From positions 1 through 15,858 of the forward strand of contig JBBRDQ010000115.1 in NCBI GenBank assembly GCA_038203695.1: a stretch of DNA of 15,858 bases, written 5' to 3'. How positions within the stretch are numbered: the first letter of the stretch is position 1; each line of letters starts with the position of its first letter. Made by a program: the position numbers and the translations under genes. Origin of the DNA: M3007 sp038203695 (GTDB lineage Bacteria > Bacteroidota > Bacteroidia > Chitinophagales > Saprospiraceae). Under the pieces are notes generated by a model. That model was not told the origin of the DNA. It worked only from the letters and a program-made list of their open reading frames with translations, and ran no database searches. Below, piece by piece: positions 7,123 through 14,449 of the stretch.

Positions 7123-8985
7123 ATGCACATAACGCGTACCCTCACCCTCCTTTTTTTGTTGTTTTTCCTAAAAACAACCGCCCAAACCACCCTGTTTTTC
7201 CCGCGCAACCTGCAACGCAGTTACGACAACGGCACGCGCAGCTGGGACGGCAAACCGGGGCCAAACTACTGGCAAAACCGGGCAAAATATACCATTAAAG
7301 CCAGCCTGGAACCCAAAACGCGCCGGCTGAGCGGGGAAGAGACGATTAATTATAGCAACAACAGCCCCGATACCCTCAAAAATATCCGCTTCAAACTGGC
7401 CGCCGACCGCTATCGCAAAGGCAGCTTGCGCGCCTACGATGTGACGCCCTCCGATGTCACGGAGGAAGGCGTGCGCATCGACAACCTGACCTACAACGGT
7501 ACCGTCGTCAACGACAAAGACCGCAACCGCAGTAGTACTTTTCTAACCATCAAACTGGCCACGCCGCTGCTACCCAAAACCTCGGCTACGCTCGGGGTGC
7601 GCTGGTCGTACATCCTGCCCGCCGGTGAAGACGCCGCCCGCGAATGTGTGTGCGACAGCACGACCTTTATGGTGCCGTACTGGTATCCGCAAATCGCCGT
7701 GTACGACGACCAACACGGCCTGGCCGATGCGCCGTACAATGGCCAGTATGAGTTTTACAACGAGTTTGCCGACTACGACGTGACGATGACGCTGCCCGCC
7801 AATTTCCAAATGTGGGCCACCGGCGAATGGCAAAATGCGGCAGAACTGTTGCAGCCGGCGTATCTGGAACGCTGGAACCGCGCCCATCAAAGTGCCGACG
7901 TGGTGTCGATCTTTACCGAAAAAGAAGTGAAATCCGGCGGGGTGTACCAGAAAAATACGCCGAATGATTTTCATTTTATTGCGACCGATGTGCCCGATTT
8001 TGCCTTTGCCGCCAGCGACCACAACAACTGGGATGCAACCTCGGTCATTGTCGATGACAAAACCGGTCGCCGCACGTTTGTCGGCGCAGCCTACAATACG
8101 GCTTCCAAAGATTACCCGCAGGTCGCCCGCATCGCTGCCGACGGGATCCGCCTGATGAGCACTTACCTGCCGGGTTATCCGTTCCCCTACCCTAGCATGA
8201 CCGTTTTTAACGGCAACGACGGCATGGAGTATCCGATGATGTGCAACGACGCCAGCACTGCCCCTACCTCGCCGATGACACTGACCGTACACGAGGTTTC
8301 GCACACCTATTTCCCGTTTATGATGGGCGTCAATGAGCAGGACTACGCCTGGATGGACGAAGGCTGGGCGGCATTTTTTGACTATAAATTATCCGATTCG
8401 CTGAGCAATCACACCCTGGGTAGCGTACGCAACTACTCGGCGATTGCCGGTTCGGACAATGATGTGCCGCCGATGGTGCGTTCGCGCAACCTTTCTACTG
8501 CCTACCGCAACGCCTCTTACCAGCGTCCACAAAATGCGTATTTCACCCTGCTGGATATGCTGGGCTACGATAAATTCCATGCCTGTATGACCCAGTACAT
8601 GGATCGCTGGAAAGGCAAACACCCCGCGCCGTTCGACTTTTTCAATACCTGGAATAATACCTCCGGTCAAAACCTGGACTGGTTCTGGAAACCCTGGTTT
8701 TTTGAATGGGGCTATCCTGACCTGACCCTGAAAGGCGTGCAATCCGTCGCGAAAAGCAAGAAAAAAGTGCTGACAGTAGAGCGCAAAGGCAATCTTCCAG
8801 TGCCCATACACCTCGAAGTAGACTATGCCGACGGTTCGAAAGGTATTTTCCACGAAACCGCCGCCATCTGGAAAGACGGTAAAAAATCGGTCTCGTTTGC
8901 CATTCCGGCCGGCAAAACGGTCAAAAAGGCCAAACTGGGTCTGAAAACCATTCCCGACACCAATCCTAAGGACAATGAATTTTAG
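7123..8985 (+). CDS. Secreted M1 family metallopeptidase (gluzincin aminopeptidase)
   Basis: A 620-residue protein with a signal peptide (MHITRTLTLLFLLFFLKTTA, cleavage after about residue 20). The zinc site is complete: HEVSH (H390, E391, H394), 18 residues, then E413 in WMDEGW. A GMEYP segment (367-371) stands in place of the GAMEN substrate-binding motif of M1 enzymes. The N-terminal about 350 residues form the beta-rich domain typical of M1. A short beta-rich C-terminus follows from about 545, and no long helical ERAP-type domain is present. The usual role is removal of N-terminal residues from peptides in the periplasm or outside the cell. The frame is open upstream to 6982, but only the ATG at 7123 gives a signal peptide. 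Its stop overlaps the next gene by 11 bp, which implies translational coupling. Confidence 0.9.
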   Translation: MHITRTLTLLFLLFFLKTTAQTTLFFPRNLQRSYDNGTRSWDGKPGPNYWQNRAKYTIKASLEPKTRRLSGEETINYSNNSPDTLKNIRFKLAADRYRKGSLRAYDVTPSDVTEEGVRIDNLTYNGTVVNDKDRNRSSTFLTIKLATPLLPKTSATLGVRWSYILPAGEDAARECVCDSTTFMVPYWYPQIAVYDDQHGLADAPYNGQYEFYNEFADYDVTMTLPANFQMWATGEWQNAAELLQPAYLERWNRAHQSADVVSIFTEKEVKSGGVYQKNTPNDFHFIATDVPDFAFAASDHNNWDATSVIVDDKTGRRTFVGAAYNTASKDYPQVARIAADGIRLMSTYLPGYPFPYPSMTVFNGNDGMEYPMMCNDASTAPTSPMTLTVHEVSHTYFPFMMGVNEQDYAWMDEGWAAFFDYKLSDSLSNHTLGSVRNYSAIAGSDNDVPPMVRSRNLSTAYRNASYQRPQNAYFTLLDMLGYDKFHACMTQYMDRWKGKHPAPFDFFNTWNNTSGQNLDWFWKPWFFEWGYPDLTLKGVQSVAKSKKKVLTVERKGNLPVPIHLEVDYADGSKGIFHETAAIWKDGKKSVSFAIPAGKTVKKAKLGLKTIPDTNPKDNEF

Positions 8986-10771
8986 TCCGTCCCGCATAGC
9001 CTACTGGATCTGCGCCGCGCTGGTCGTGGCCACCTCCTTTTTGTACTACCCCAAATGGGAGCAACCCGAAACGGAAGCCACGATCAGTTGGGACGTATCG
9101 GGTTACTACCTGTATCTGCCGGCTGCGCTGATCTACCAAGACGTCAAACACGTCGCTTTTTTCGACAGTTTGAGCAACCAGTACCATCCCGGACCGGGCA
9201 TGGGTCAGGTATTCAAACACCCGTCCGGCAATTATGTAATGAAGTACTCCATGGGCCAGGCACTGCAATTTCTGCCCTGGTTTCTGGTCGCGCATCTCCT
9301 CGCCGAACCGCTGGGGTATCCGGCCGACGGCTTTTCCCTGCCGTACCAGGCTGCCATCACCTGGGGCAGTCTGATCGTGGCGCTGCTGGGTTTGTGGGTG
9401 ACGCGGCGCAACCTGTTGCATTTCTTCTCCGAGCGCACCGTGGCCGTGGTGTTACTCTGCCTCACGTTCGGCACCAATTACCTGAACTACACTGCCATCG
9501 ACGGTGCGATGACCCACAACTGGCTCTTTACGCTGTACAGTTTGCTGGTTTTCAGCACCATTCAATTTTACCGAACGCCAGACTGGCGCTGGGCGGCGGC
9601 CATTGGTGCCTGTGTGGGCTGGGCCGTGCTGACACGGCCGACCGAGATGGTGTCGGTTTTGATCCCAGTGTTGTGGGGCGTGCGCTCTTTGCCGGCGTTG
9701 CGCGAGCGTGTGGTGTTTTATTGGAAAAATTACGGCAAAATGGCCCTCGCAGTAGCGGTGGCCGGTGCCATCATCGCATTGCAACCGCTCTACTGGCATT
9801 GGGCGACCGGCGAGTGGATCGTGTATAGTTACCAGGATCAGGGTTTTAGTTGGCTGAAACCGCACCTTACCGATGTGCTGTTCAGCGCGCGGGCCGGGTG
9901 GCTGATCTACTCTCCCATGCTGATTTTTGCGGTATTGGGCTTTTTTGCGCTGTGGCGACAGCAGCGGGCCATTTTTCCGGGCATCCTGCTGTTTTGCGGC
10001 GTCTTTCTGTACATCACCGCCGCCTGGGATATCTGGTGGTACGGCGGCAGTCTGGGACAACGGGCGATGGTGCAGAGTTATCCGCTGTGGGTATTTCCGC
10101 TGGCTGCGCTGGTGCAATGGGTGACTGCGCGGACCTGGCGTTCGGCGATCTTTGCGCTATTAGCCGGCAGCTTTATCTACCTCAATCTCTGGTGGACCCA
10201 CCAGGCACACCGCGGTGGTTTGTTCGTGTCCGAGCAAATGACCAAACGGTATGTGCTGAAAGTACTGGGCCGCTACGAGATGCAGCGCGACTGGTTGAAA
10301 TTCCTGGATATCAACGAAGAATACAAAGGTGGCGAGCGGCAAAACGTACGGGAAATACTGACCCAGCATTTCGAGAACGATACCACGGCCGTCACCACCG
10401 ATGCGCCTATCAGCGGCACCAAATCGCTCCTGCTCAACGGCGGACGGCAATTTTCCCCCGAATACACGGCGCAGTTGCTGCCCGATACCAAAGGCTGGGT
10501 GCGTGCCACCACTACCTTCCGCTGCGATCCGAAGGAATGGGATACCTGGAAAATGACCCAGTTTATCGTGCGCTTTTACAACGGCGATCAAAAGATCAAA
10601 GAAGTCTCGATCCGCCTGCAGCGCCATGTGGACGGTGCGGAAACCAAAACCCTATTTTTTGATACGCGCCTGCCGAAACAAGCCAGCACCAGCGTCCGCA
10701 TACTCTTCTGGAATGCCGACAGCGATAAAACCGTGCGGCTCGATGATTTGAAAATGGAGACGTTCGAGTGA
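8975..10771 (+). CDS. Polytopic membrane protein, GT-C glycosyltransferase-like, with C-terminal beta domain
   Basis: A 598-residue protein. Residues 1-420 contain about nine to eleven hydrophobic helices. After the first helix comes a periplasmic loop with an acidic residue (ISWDVSGYYLYLPAAL, D40), the layout expected of GT-C enzymes that use lipid-linked sugars (the PMT/ArnT-like superfamily). From about 450 the chain is soluble and beta-rich (SGTKSLLLNGG; TRLPKQASTSVRILFWN; TVRLDDLKMETFE) and looks like a jelly-roll or carbohydrate-binding fold that would face the periplasm. The exact family was not recognised, and the substrate is unknown. Translation starts inside the end of the M1 gene (11-bp overlap). 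Two long alternative frames in this gene are shadows. The GT-C reading is an inference from topology. Confidence 0.65.
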   Translation: MNFSPSRIAYWICAALVVATSFLYYPKWEQPETEATISWDVSGYYLYLPAALIYQDVKHVAFFDSLSNQYHPGPGMGQVFKHPSGNYVMKYSMGQALQFLPWFLVAHLLAEPLGYPADGFSLPYQAAITWGSLIVALLGLWVTRRNLLHFFSERTVAVVLLCLTFGTNYLNYTAIDGAMTHNWLFTLYSLLVFSTIQFYRTPDWRWAAAIGACVGWAVLTRPTEMVSVLIPVLWGVRSLPALRERVVFYWKNYGKMALAVAVAGAIIALQPLYWHWATGEWIVYSYQDQGFSWLKPHLTDVLFSARAGWLIYSPMLIFAVLGFFALWRQQRAIFPGILLFCGVFLYITAAWDIWWYGGSLGQRAMVQSYPLWVFPLAALVQWVTARTWRSAIFALLAGSFIYLNLWWTHQAHRGGLFVSEQMTKRYVLKVLGRYEMQRDWLKFLDINEEYKGGERQNVREILTQHFENDTTAVTTDAPISGTKSLLLNGGRQFSPEYTAQLLPDTKGWVRATTTFRCDPKEWDTWKMTQFIVRFYNGDQKIKEVSIRLQRHVDGAETKTLFFDTRLPKQASTSVRILFWNADSDKTVRLDDLKMETFE

Positions 10772-10989
10772 ACCGTGCATACGCCAGGGATAGTTTCGGT
10801 AAAAGCGGTCCAATTATTTTTTCATCGACGATTGTTTTTTAAGCCGTTTTTAAAAATTGGCACAGGATTTGGATTAAAAACATTGTGCCTGCGGGTGCTT
10901 CTATTTTATCCAATAATCTTCATGTCTTGACCAGTCCGACTGCATACTATGAGAAACAATGCACCGGCGCGGCTCTGAAAAGTTTAATC

Positions 10990-11298
10990 ATGACTGTAAC
11001 GCAACTTGAAATGCCCCAGGGCCACGCCGCTTCGGATTCCGGTGTTGAACTGTACCAAAATTCCCCGAATCCATTCATTGAAATGACGCTTTTATGGTTT
11101 CGTTTGCCCGCTCTCACGGAGGTGGTATTACGGATTTTCAACCAGCAAGGCAAAGAAGTCGCCGCTAAAACGGGCGTGTTCGGACACGGCGAAAGCCACT
11201 TTGTGATCCACCGCGCCGACCTTCGCGAACCCGGTTTTTATACCGCCCGTCTGGAGACGCCGTATGGAACGGCCAGCCGGAGAATGATGATGTACTAA
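10990..11298 (+). CDS. Stand-alone T9SS type A sorting domain protein, possible gene remnant
   Basis: Of 102 residues, almost all (19-102) is a Por-type C-terminal sorting domain: VELYQNSPNPF (19-29), WFRLPALTEVVLRIFNQQGK (36-55), then GESHFVIHRADL and PGFYTARLETPYG. Such domains normally sit at the end of large exported proteins and direct them through the type IX secretion system. Here no passenger and no signal peptide precedes it. The frame is open further upstream (to 10843) with a GTG at 10885, but that extension is not signal-like, so the ATG at 10990 was taken. It may be the tail of a deleted T9SS substrate or a genuine small protein of unknown role; the former seems more likely. It lies 218 bp after the membrane protein gene. 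Confidence 0.6.
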   Translation: MTVTQLEMPQGHAASDSGVELYQNSPNPFIEMTLLWFRLPALTEVVLRIFNQQGKEVAAKTGVFGHGESHFVIHRADLREPGFYTARLETPYGTASRRMMMY

Positions 11299-11492
11299 AA
11301 AGAGGATCGGAACGTATTGGAGCAATTGAGTACGAGATGATCCGCAGCAAGAATATATGAAAAGGTGTGTTTGCTTACGTTGAGTGGCTGAAAATCTGAT
11401 TATTCGAATTGTTTTTCTATTTGAATACGCACATCTTCAAATACTCAATTTTAAGACCCATTGTTTTAATCCCAGCATTGTATTCCCATGAA

Positions 11493-11527
11493 GTCGCTTG
11501 TGGTTTAGGCCACAGCGGCTTTTTTTG
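11493..11527 (+). terminator. Rho-independent terminator
   Basis: The stem pairs GTCGCTTGTGG (11493-11503) with CCACAGCGGC (11510-11519), with one bulge and one G-U type pair. The loop is six bases, and a run of seven T (11520-11526) follows. It would stop plus-strand transcription coming from the T9SS gene before the AT-rich module. Confidence 0.75.
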
Positions 11528-11572
11528 TTTGGGGGGGTGGTTGGATGTTGGAAAATAAAAATGTGTAGTGGG

Positions 11573-11602
11573 TTGGGGATTAGAGTTTGGGTGTTACATT
11601 TG
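11573..11602 (+). promoter_or_regulatory. Possible promoter of the HEPN/nuclease module
   Basis: TTGG (11573-11576), an 18-bp spacer and TACATTTG (11595-11602) resemble TTTG/TAnnTTTG. The leader would be about 180 bases long and contain the inverted repeat at 11646-11677. The -33 element is imperfect. Confidence 0.35.
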
Positions 11603-11645
11603 CAGGGATTTCAGATTATCTATTTGTTTGAGGCTGTGACTTATA

Positions 11646-11677
11646 TATCATATGTCTGGCTTGTCTAACATATGATA
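11646..11677. promoter_or_regulatory. 10-bp inverted repeat, possible operator
   Basis: TATCATATGT (11646-11655) and ACATATGATA (11668-11677) are perfect reverse complements separated by 12 bases. The centre-to-centre spacing of about 22 bp (two helical turns) suits a dimeric helix-turn-helix protein. The first gene of the module carries a predicted N-terminal helix-turn-helix, so autoregulation is possible. An RNA hairpin in the leader is the alternative. Confidence 0.45.
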
Positions 11678-11790
11678 ATATGTATGGGCAAGACCCAGCA
11701 GTTCAAGTTGTCTCAGTTTCTAACATTTTCAATTAAAAGATGCCTTCAGTTGATCTTTAATCCATTACTTAATTAATCAATAACCATATT

Positions 11791-12840
11791 ATGGCTACCG
11801 ACGAAAAATTAAAAAGTATTAGACAAAATTTGATTAATGATCAGATTCCTCAACCCATTACTGTACGAACTTTTTTAAGTTGGTTTGGATTTCAACGAAG
11901 AACCATTGGTGTAATAGAGCATGTAAAAAAAGATCTTCAAAGGCATGATTTAATTACCATTCCTGACTTTACTTCAGCTTATATTGATGCATCTATTGTA
12001 TTTGATCTTAGAAAAAAGAAAGATAAAATTGATCCAAAAATAAACATTCAGCAAGCAGGTTCATCTTTAATTCCTGAAGAGTTAATTGAGTGGGATGATC
12101 CTACTTATAGGATAAGCCGTCTTGAGGCCGCCAATAAAGATTTAGTTTTCATCAAGCCCGATAGTGATCTCAATGAGGCTATTACTAAAATGATTTCTCA
12201 TGATTTTTCTCAATTACCTGTCATGCAGCAAGCAAAAAGAGATTTAAAAGGCGTAATTTCTTGGAAAAACATTGGCATGAAATCAATTGGGGGGAAAAGC
12301 CTTGAAAAGGTTAGGGATTGTATGGAAACTAATCCACCGTTAATTTCCTCTGAGACCTCTCTATTCAAAGCATTACCACTGATTATTGAGCACGATTATG
12401 TTATTGTACAAAACAGTATAAAAGAAATCTGCGGTATCGTTACAGCTAGTGATTTAAGCCTTCAATTTAAGCAGTTAACTGAACCATTTTTATTAGTGTC
12501 GGAAATAGAAAGGCATTTACGCCAATTACTTGCCAAATTACCACTTTCTGAAATCGAAAAGGTAAAGGATGAAAAAGATGAAAATAGAAAGATAGAGCAT
12601 GTTTCCGATCTAACCTTTGGAGAATATTTACGACTCTTTCAGCACCCGCAAATATGGATAAAATTACACATTTCTTTTGATCGAGCTACCTTTTGCAATG
12701 ATCTTGAAAGCATCAGAATTATTCGAAATAATATTATGCATTTTGATCCTGATGGTTTAGAAGATTCTCAATTAAGCGTTCTTCGTAATTTCATAAGATT
12801 GCTACAAGCACATCTTGCAATTATGTCTAATAGAAAGTAA
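11791..12840 (+). CDS. Predicted HTH-CBS-CBS-HEPN protein, putative nucleotide-sensing RNase
   Basis: A 349-residue soluble protein read as three parts. Residues 20-75 (ITVRTFLSWFGFQRR...IPDFTSAYID) look like a helix-turn-helix or winged-helix domain. Residues 113-162 and 175-227 form two CBS motifs, each with the strand/loop pattern ending in GVISW (154-158) and GIVTASDL (215-222); paired CBS domains usually bind adenine nucleotides. Residues 230-345 are alpha-helical and Swt1-like HEPN in look (EIERHLRQLLAKL), ending with RNNIMH (R312, H317), the Rx4H catalytic motif of HEPN RNases. The gene is much more AT-rich than the flanking genes and lies 16 bp before a PD-(D/E)xK nuclease gene (or 1 bp if that gene starts at 12842). 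A defence role is inferred from the domains and pairing. CBS is more certain than the HTH call. Confidence 0.7.
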   Translation: MATDEKLKSIRQNLINDQIPQPITVRTFLSWFGFQRRTIGVIEHVKKDLQRHDLITIPDFTSAYIDASIVFDLRKKKDKIDPKINIQQAGSSLIPEELIEWDDPTYRISRLEAANKDLVFIKPDSDLNEAITKMISHDFSQLPVMQQAKRDLKGVISWKNIGMKSIGGKSLEKVRDCMETNPPLISSETSLFKALPLIIEHDYVIVQNSIKEICGIVTASDLSLQFKQLTEPFLLVSEIERHLRQLLAKLPLSEIEKVKDEKDENRKIEHVSDLTFGEYLRLFQHPQIWIKLHISFDRATFCNDLESIRIIRNNIMHFDPDGLEDSQLSVLRNFIRLLQAHLAIMSNRK

Positions 12841-12856
12841 AATGCTAAATAAAACA

Positions 12857-13906
12857 ATGGACTTCAAGCAGCAACTCAAAAAACTGGCAGAGAAAGTAGA
12901 TGCCAACAAAGCCTTTATAACCAATGAAGAGGGTACGAAAAATGCCTTCGTTATGCCATTTCTTCAAATCTTAGGGTTTGATGTGTTTGACCATAATGAT
13001 GTGACGGCAGAATTTGTGGCTGACGTACCTATGAAAAAAGGAGAGAAAGTAGACTATGCACTCAAAAAAGGCGGCAAACCAATTATTTTAGTCGAATGCA
13101 AAAAGTGTGTGGAACGCCTCGATAAGCATGGTACGCAACTGTCGAGGTACTTTACATTTTCAGAAGCGCGATTTGGCATCCTGACAAATGGAATCAAGTA
13201 TTGGTTCTTTACTGATGTTGACAAATCAAATGTAATGGATGGTTACCCGTTTTTTCAATTTGACATTACTGATCATACCGAAGTAGAAGCCGATTTCGTG
13301 GAGCGCTTTTCCAAAACCACATTTGACCCAAAGGCCATTCAAAATGCAGTAAGTGAAATGGTATATAGCCGCGAGATACGCACCCTGCTGCACGGCGACC
13401 TGAAAAACCCAAGCAGGGATTTTGTCAAATATGTTGCCGATAAAACCTTTCTCGAAAAGCAACGTGGCCGCGTCACAGACAAAGTAATGAATCTGTACAC
13501 CGACTTATTGCATAAAAACATTCCAACACTCATAGACGAGCTCATTGCTGAACGGCTGTTACCTAAAACGCCGCAGGCACCAGATGAGGTGGATGAATAT
13601 GGGCCAAAAATCGTGACTACGGAGGAAGAATTAGAGGCATACTTTATCGTCAAAGCGATCTGTCGTCAAAAAGTAGCCGCCAATCGCATCGTTTTCCGGG
13701 ACGCGCAATCTTACTTTGCCATTTTACTCGATAATAACCGTTTGAAGACAATTTGTCGCCTGTATCTCAATACATCAAAAAAGTATTTTGCACTTATAGA
13801 TGCGGACAAAAAGGAAATCAAACACGAAATTTTGTCGGTAGACGAAATCTTTGGATTTTCTGAACAGTTATTATTAGCAGTGGGACAGTTTGAGAAAGTA
13901 AAATAA
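12857..13906 (+). CDS. Stand-alone HsdR_N-like type I restriction nuclease domain protein
   Basis: A 349-residue protein whose N-terminal about 150 residues match the HSDR_N_2/COG4748 nuclease domain. The first conserved helix is NEEGTKNAFVMPFLQILGFD (23-42; E24/E25). Then come VDYAL (D66) and ILVECKK (E80, K82), which complete the PD-(D/E)xK active site, and GTQLSRYF with Q94, typical of the HsdR group. The C-terminal part (about 250-345, IVTTEEELEAYFIVKAI; SYFAILLDNNRLKTICRLYL) is the small domain common to COG4748 proteins. There is no helicase domain, so it is not a classic HsdR. The ATG at 12857 was chosen for the usual MDFKQQLKKLAEKV start; an in-frame ATG at 12842, one base after the upstream stop, is the alternative. 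Composition is intermediate between the AT-rich upstream gene and the host genes. DNA cleavage is probable; its trigger is unknown. Confidence 0.8.
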   Translation: MDFKQQLKKLAEKVDANKAFITNEEGTKNAFVMPFLQILGFDVFDHNDVTAEFVADVPMKKGEKVDYALKKGGKPIILVECKKCVERLDKHGTQLSRYFTFSEARFGILTNGIKYWFFTDVDKSNVMDGYPFFQFDITDHTEVEADFVERFSKTTFDPKAIQNAVSEMVYSREIRTLLHGDLKNPSRDFVKYVADKTFLEKQRGRVTDKVMNLYTDLLHKNIPTLIDELIAERLLPKTPQAPDEVDEYGPKIVTTEEELEAYFIVKAICRQKVAANRIVFRDAQSYFAILLDNNRLKTICRLYLNTSKKYFALIDADKKEIKHEILSVDEIFGFSEQLLLAVGQFEKVK

Positions 13907-14010
13907 GTACATTAATATCAGGTCTTATGTAAATACTAATTCATGCCAGTGTTTATTAGAAGACACTTCATCAGCAAATACTTTTATTAAAATAAACTCA
14001 ATATGTCTAT

Positions 14011-14143
14011 TGTCCTACTCCCCGTTTATCAGTATCACTCCAAAGTAGAGATCGTGATGTAGGTTTTCAAAGGTTACGGGTGTTTTGTAGTTTAGACTTG
14101 AATGGGGTCGATCAAAGTTATAGGTTTTGTACCACTGCCCCTG
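14011..14143 (-). pseudogene. IS3/IS481-type transposase, 3' remnant
   Basis: The minus-strand translation contains WYKTYNFDRPHSSLNYKTPV followed by TFENLHHDLYFG and a TAG at 14015-14017. This is the conserved C-terminus of an integrase-core (rve) transposase: the YNFDRPHSSL.YKTP block that follows the last DDE acidic residue. Only about 40 codons survive. Sequence before them (higher coordinates) does not continue the transposase; the break is near 14131-14143. TGTCCTACTC at 14011 may be the terminal inverted repeat of the element. The other end of the IS is not in the window. Confidence 0.75.
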
Positions 14144-14260
14144 GCCTGGTACAATCCGGCAGCAAAACAATGGGAGGTGGAAAAGGTGGCACATGCGGTG
14201 CTGGTAGGCGGATCTTCGCGGTTGGGCGAGTTGTTGTGGGGGGTGTTTTTGGTTTTGTGA
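14141..14260 (+). pseudogene. Probable 3' remnant of a GH3 beta-glucosidase (Fn3-like C-terminal domain)
   Basis: In the plus frame from 14141 the codons read LAWYNPAAKQWEVEKVAHAV, then LVGGSSRLGELL, ending at TGA 14258-14260. This matches the end of the fibronectin-III-like C-terminal domain of glycoside hydrolase family 3 (pattern: x-W/F-Y-N/D, W-V-E-x-G, V-L-V-G-G/A-S-S-R). Upstream, the frame runs into the IS remnant and loses similarity. So only the tail of the gene persists, and the rest was probably deleted at the IS junction. The call rests on motif recognition by eye. Confidence 0.5.
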
Positions 14261-14449
14261 CAAAATTTGCAGTCAATTCAGATTATTTCCGTAAATTCGA
14301 GGTGTAAAACGTGGGCGCATCGATGCACAACCAACTGTAGGTGCCGGTCGAAGAACGGGCCGAATTTAACGACCCTATTGTCGGACTTAATGAGGTAACA
14401 CAATCGTTTTTCACACGCATAAAACGGACCCTTTTCAAAAATAAGAAAC
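14261..14449. other. Intergenic region with no recognised element
   Basis: Nothing convincing was found here. A GTG-started plus frame at 14341 overlaps the signal peptide region of the next gene and is a shadow. No promoter matching TTTG/TAnnTTTG is clear. Confidence 0.5.

Larger units (their letters stand above)
11299..11790. other. Intergenic boundary region before the accessory block
   Basis: No gene was found in this 492-bp stretch. It holds a rho-independent terminator (11493-11527), then a sharp shift to AT-rich sequence, a promoter-like pair (11573-11602) and a 10-bp inverted repeat (11646-11677). The left part (11299-11490) shows nothing else recognisable. No tRNA or direct repeat that could serve as an attachment site was seen. 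Confidence 0.6.

Noticed and set aside
7570..8304. Minus-strand open frame of 244 codons
   Set aside because: It overlaps the M1 catalytic gene and is explained by its G+C-rich codon pattern.
9055..9828. Plus-strand open frame of 257 codons in another frame of the GT-C-like gene
   Set aside because: The main frame encodes regular membrane helices; this product is Arg/Gly-rich low-complexity text typical of a shadow.
10859..10889. GGCACA/TGTGCC inverted repeat before the T9SS domain gene
   Set aside because: Only 6-bp arms with a 19-base loop; expected by chance.
11490..11527. tRNA 3' end as an integration site
   Set aside because: The structure is only a stem-loop with a T-run; there is no cloverleaf and no second copy on the right side of the block.
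13950..13975. AGTGT/ACACT possible terminator after the nuclease gene
   Set aside because: A 5-bp A/T-rich stem without a T-run is too weak to call.
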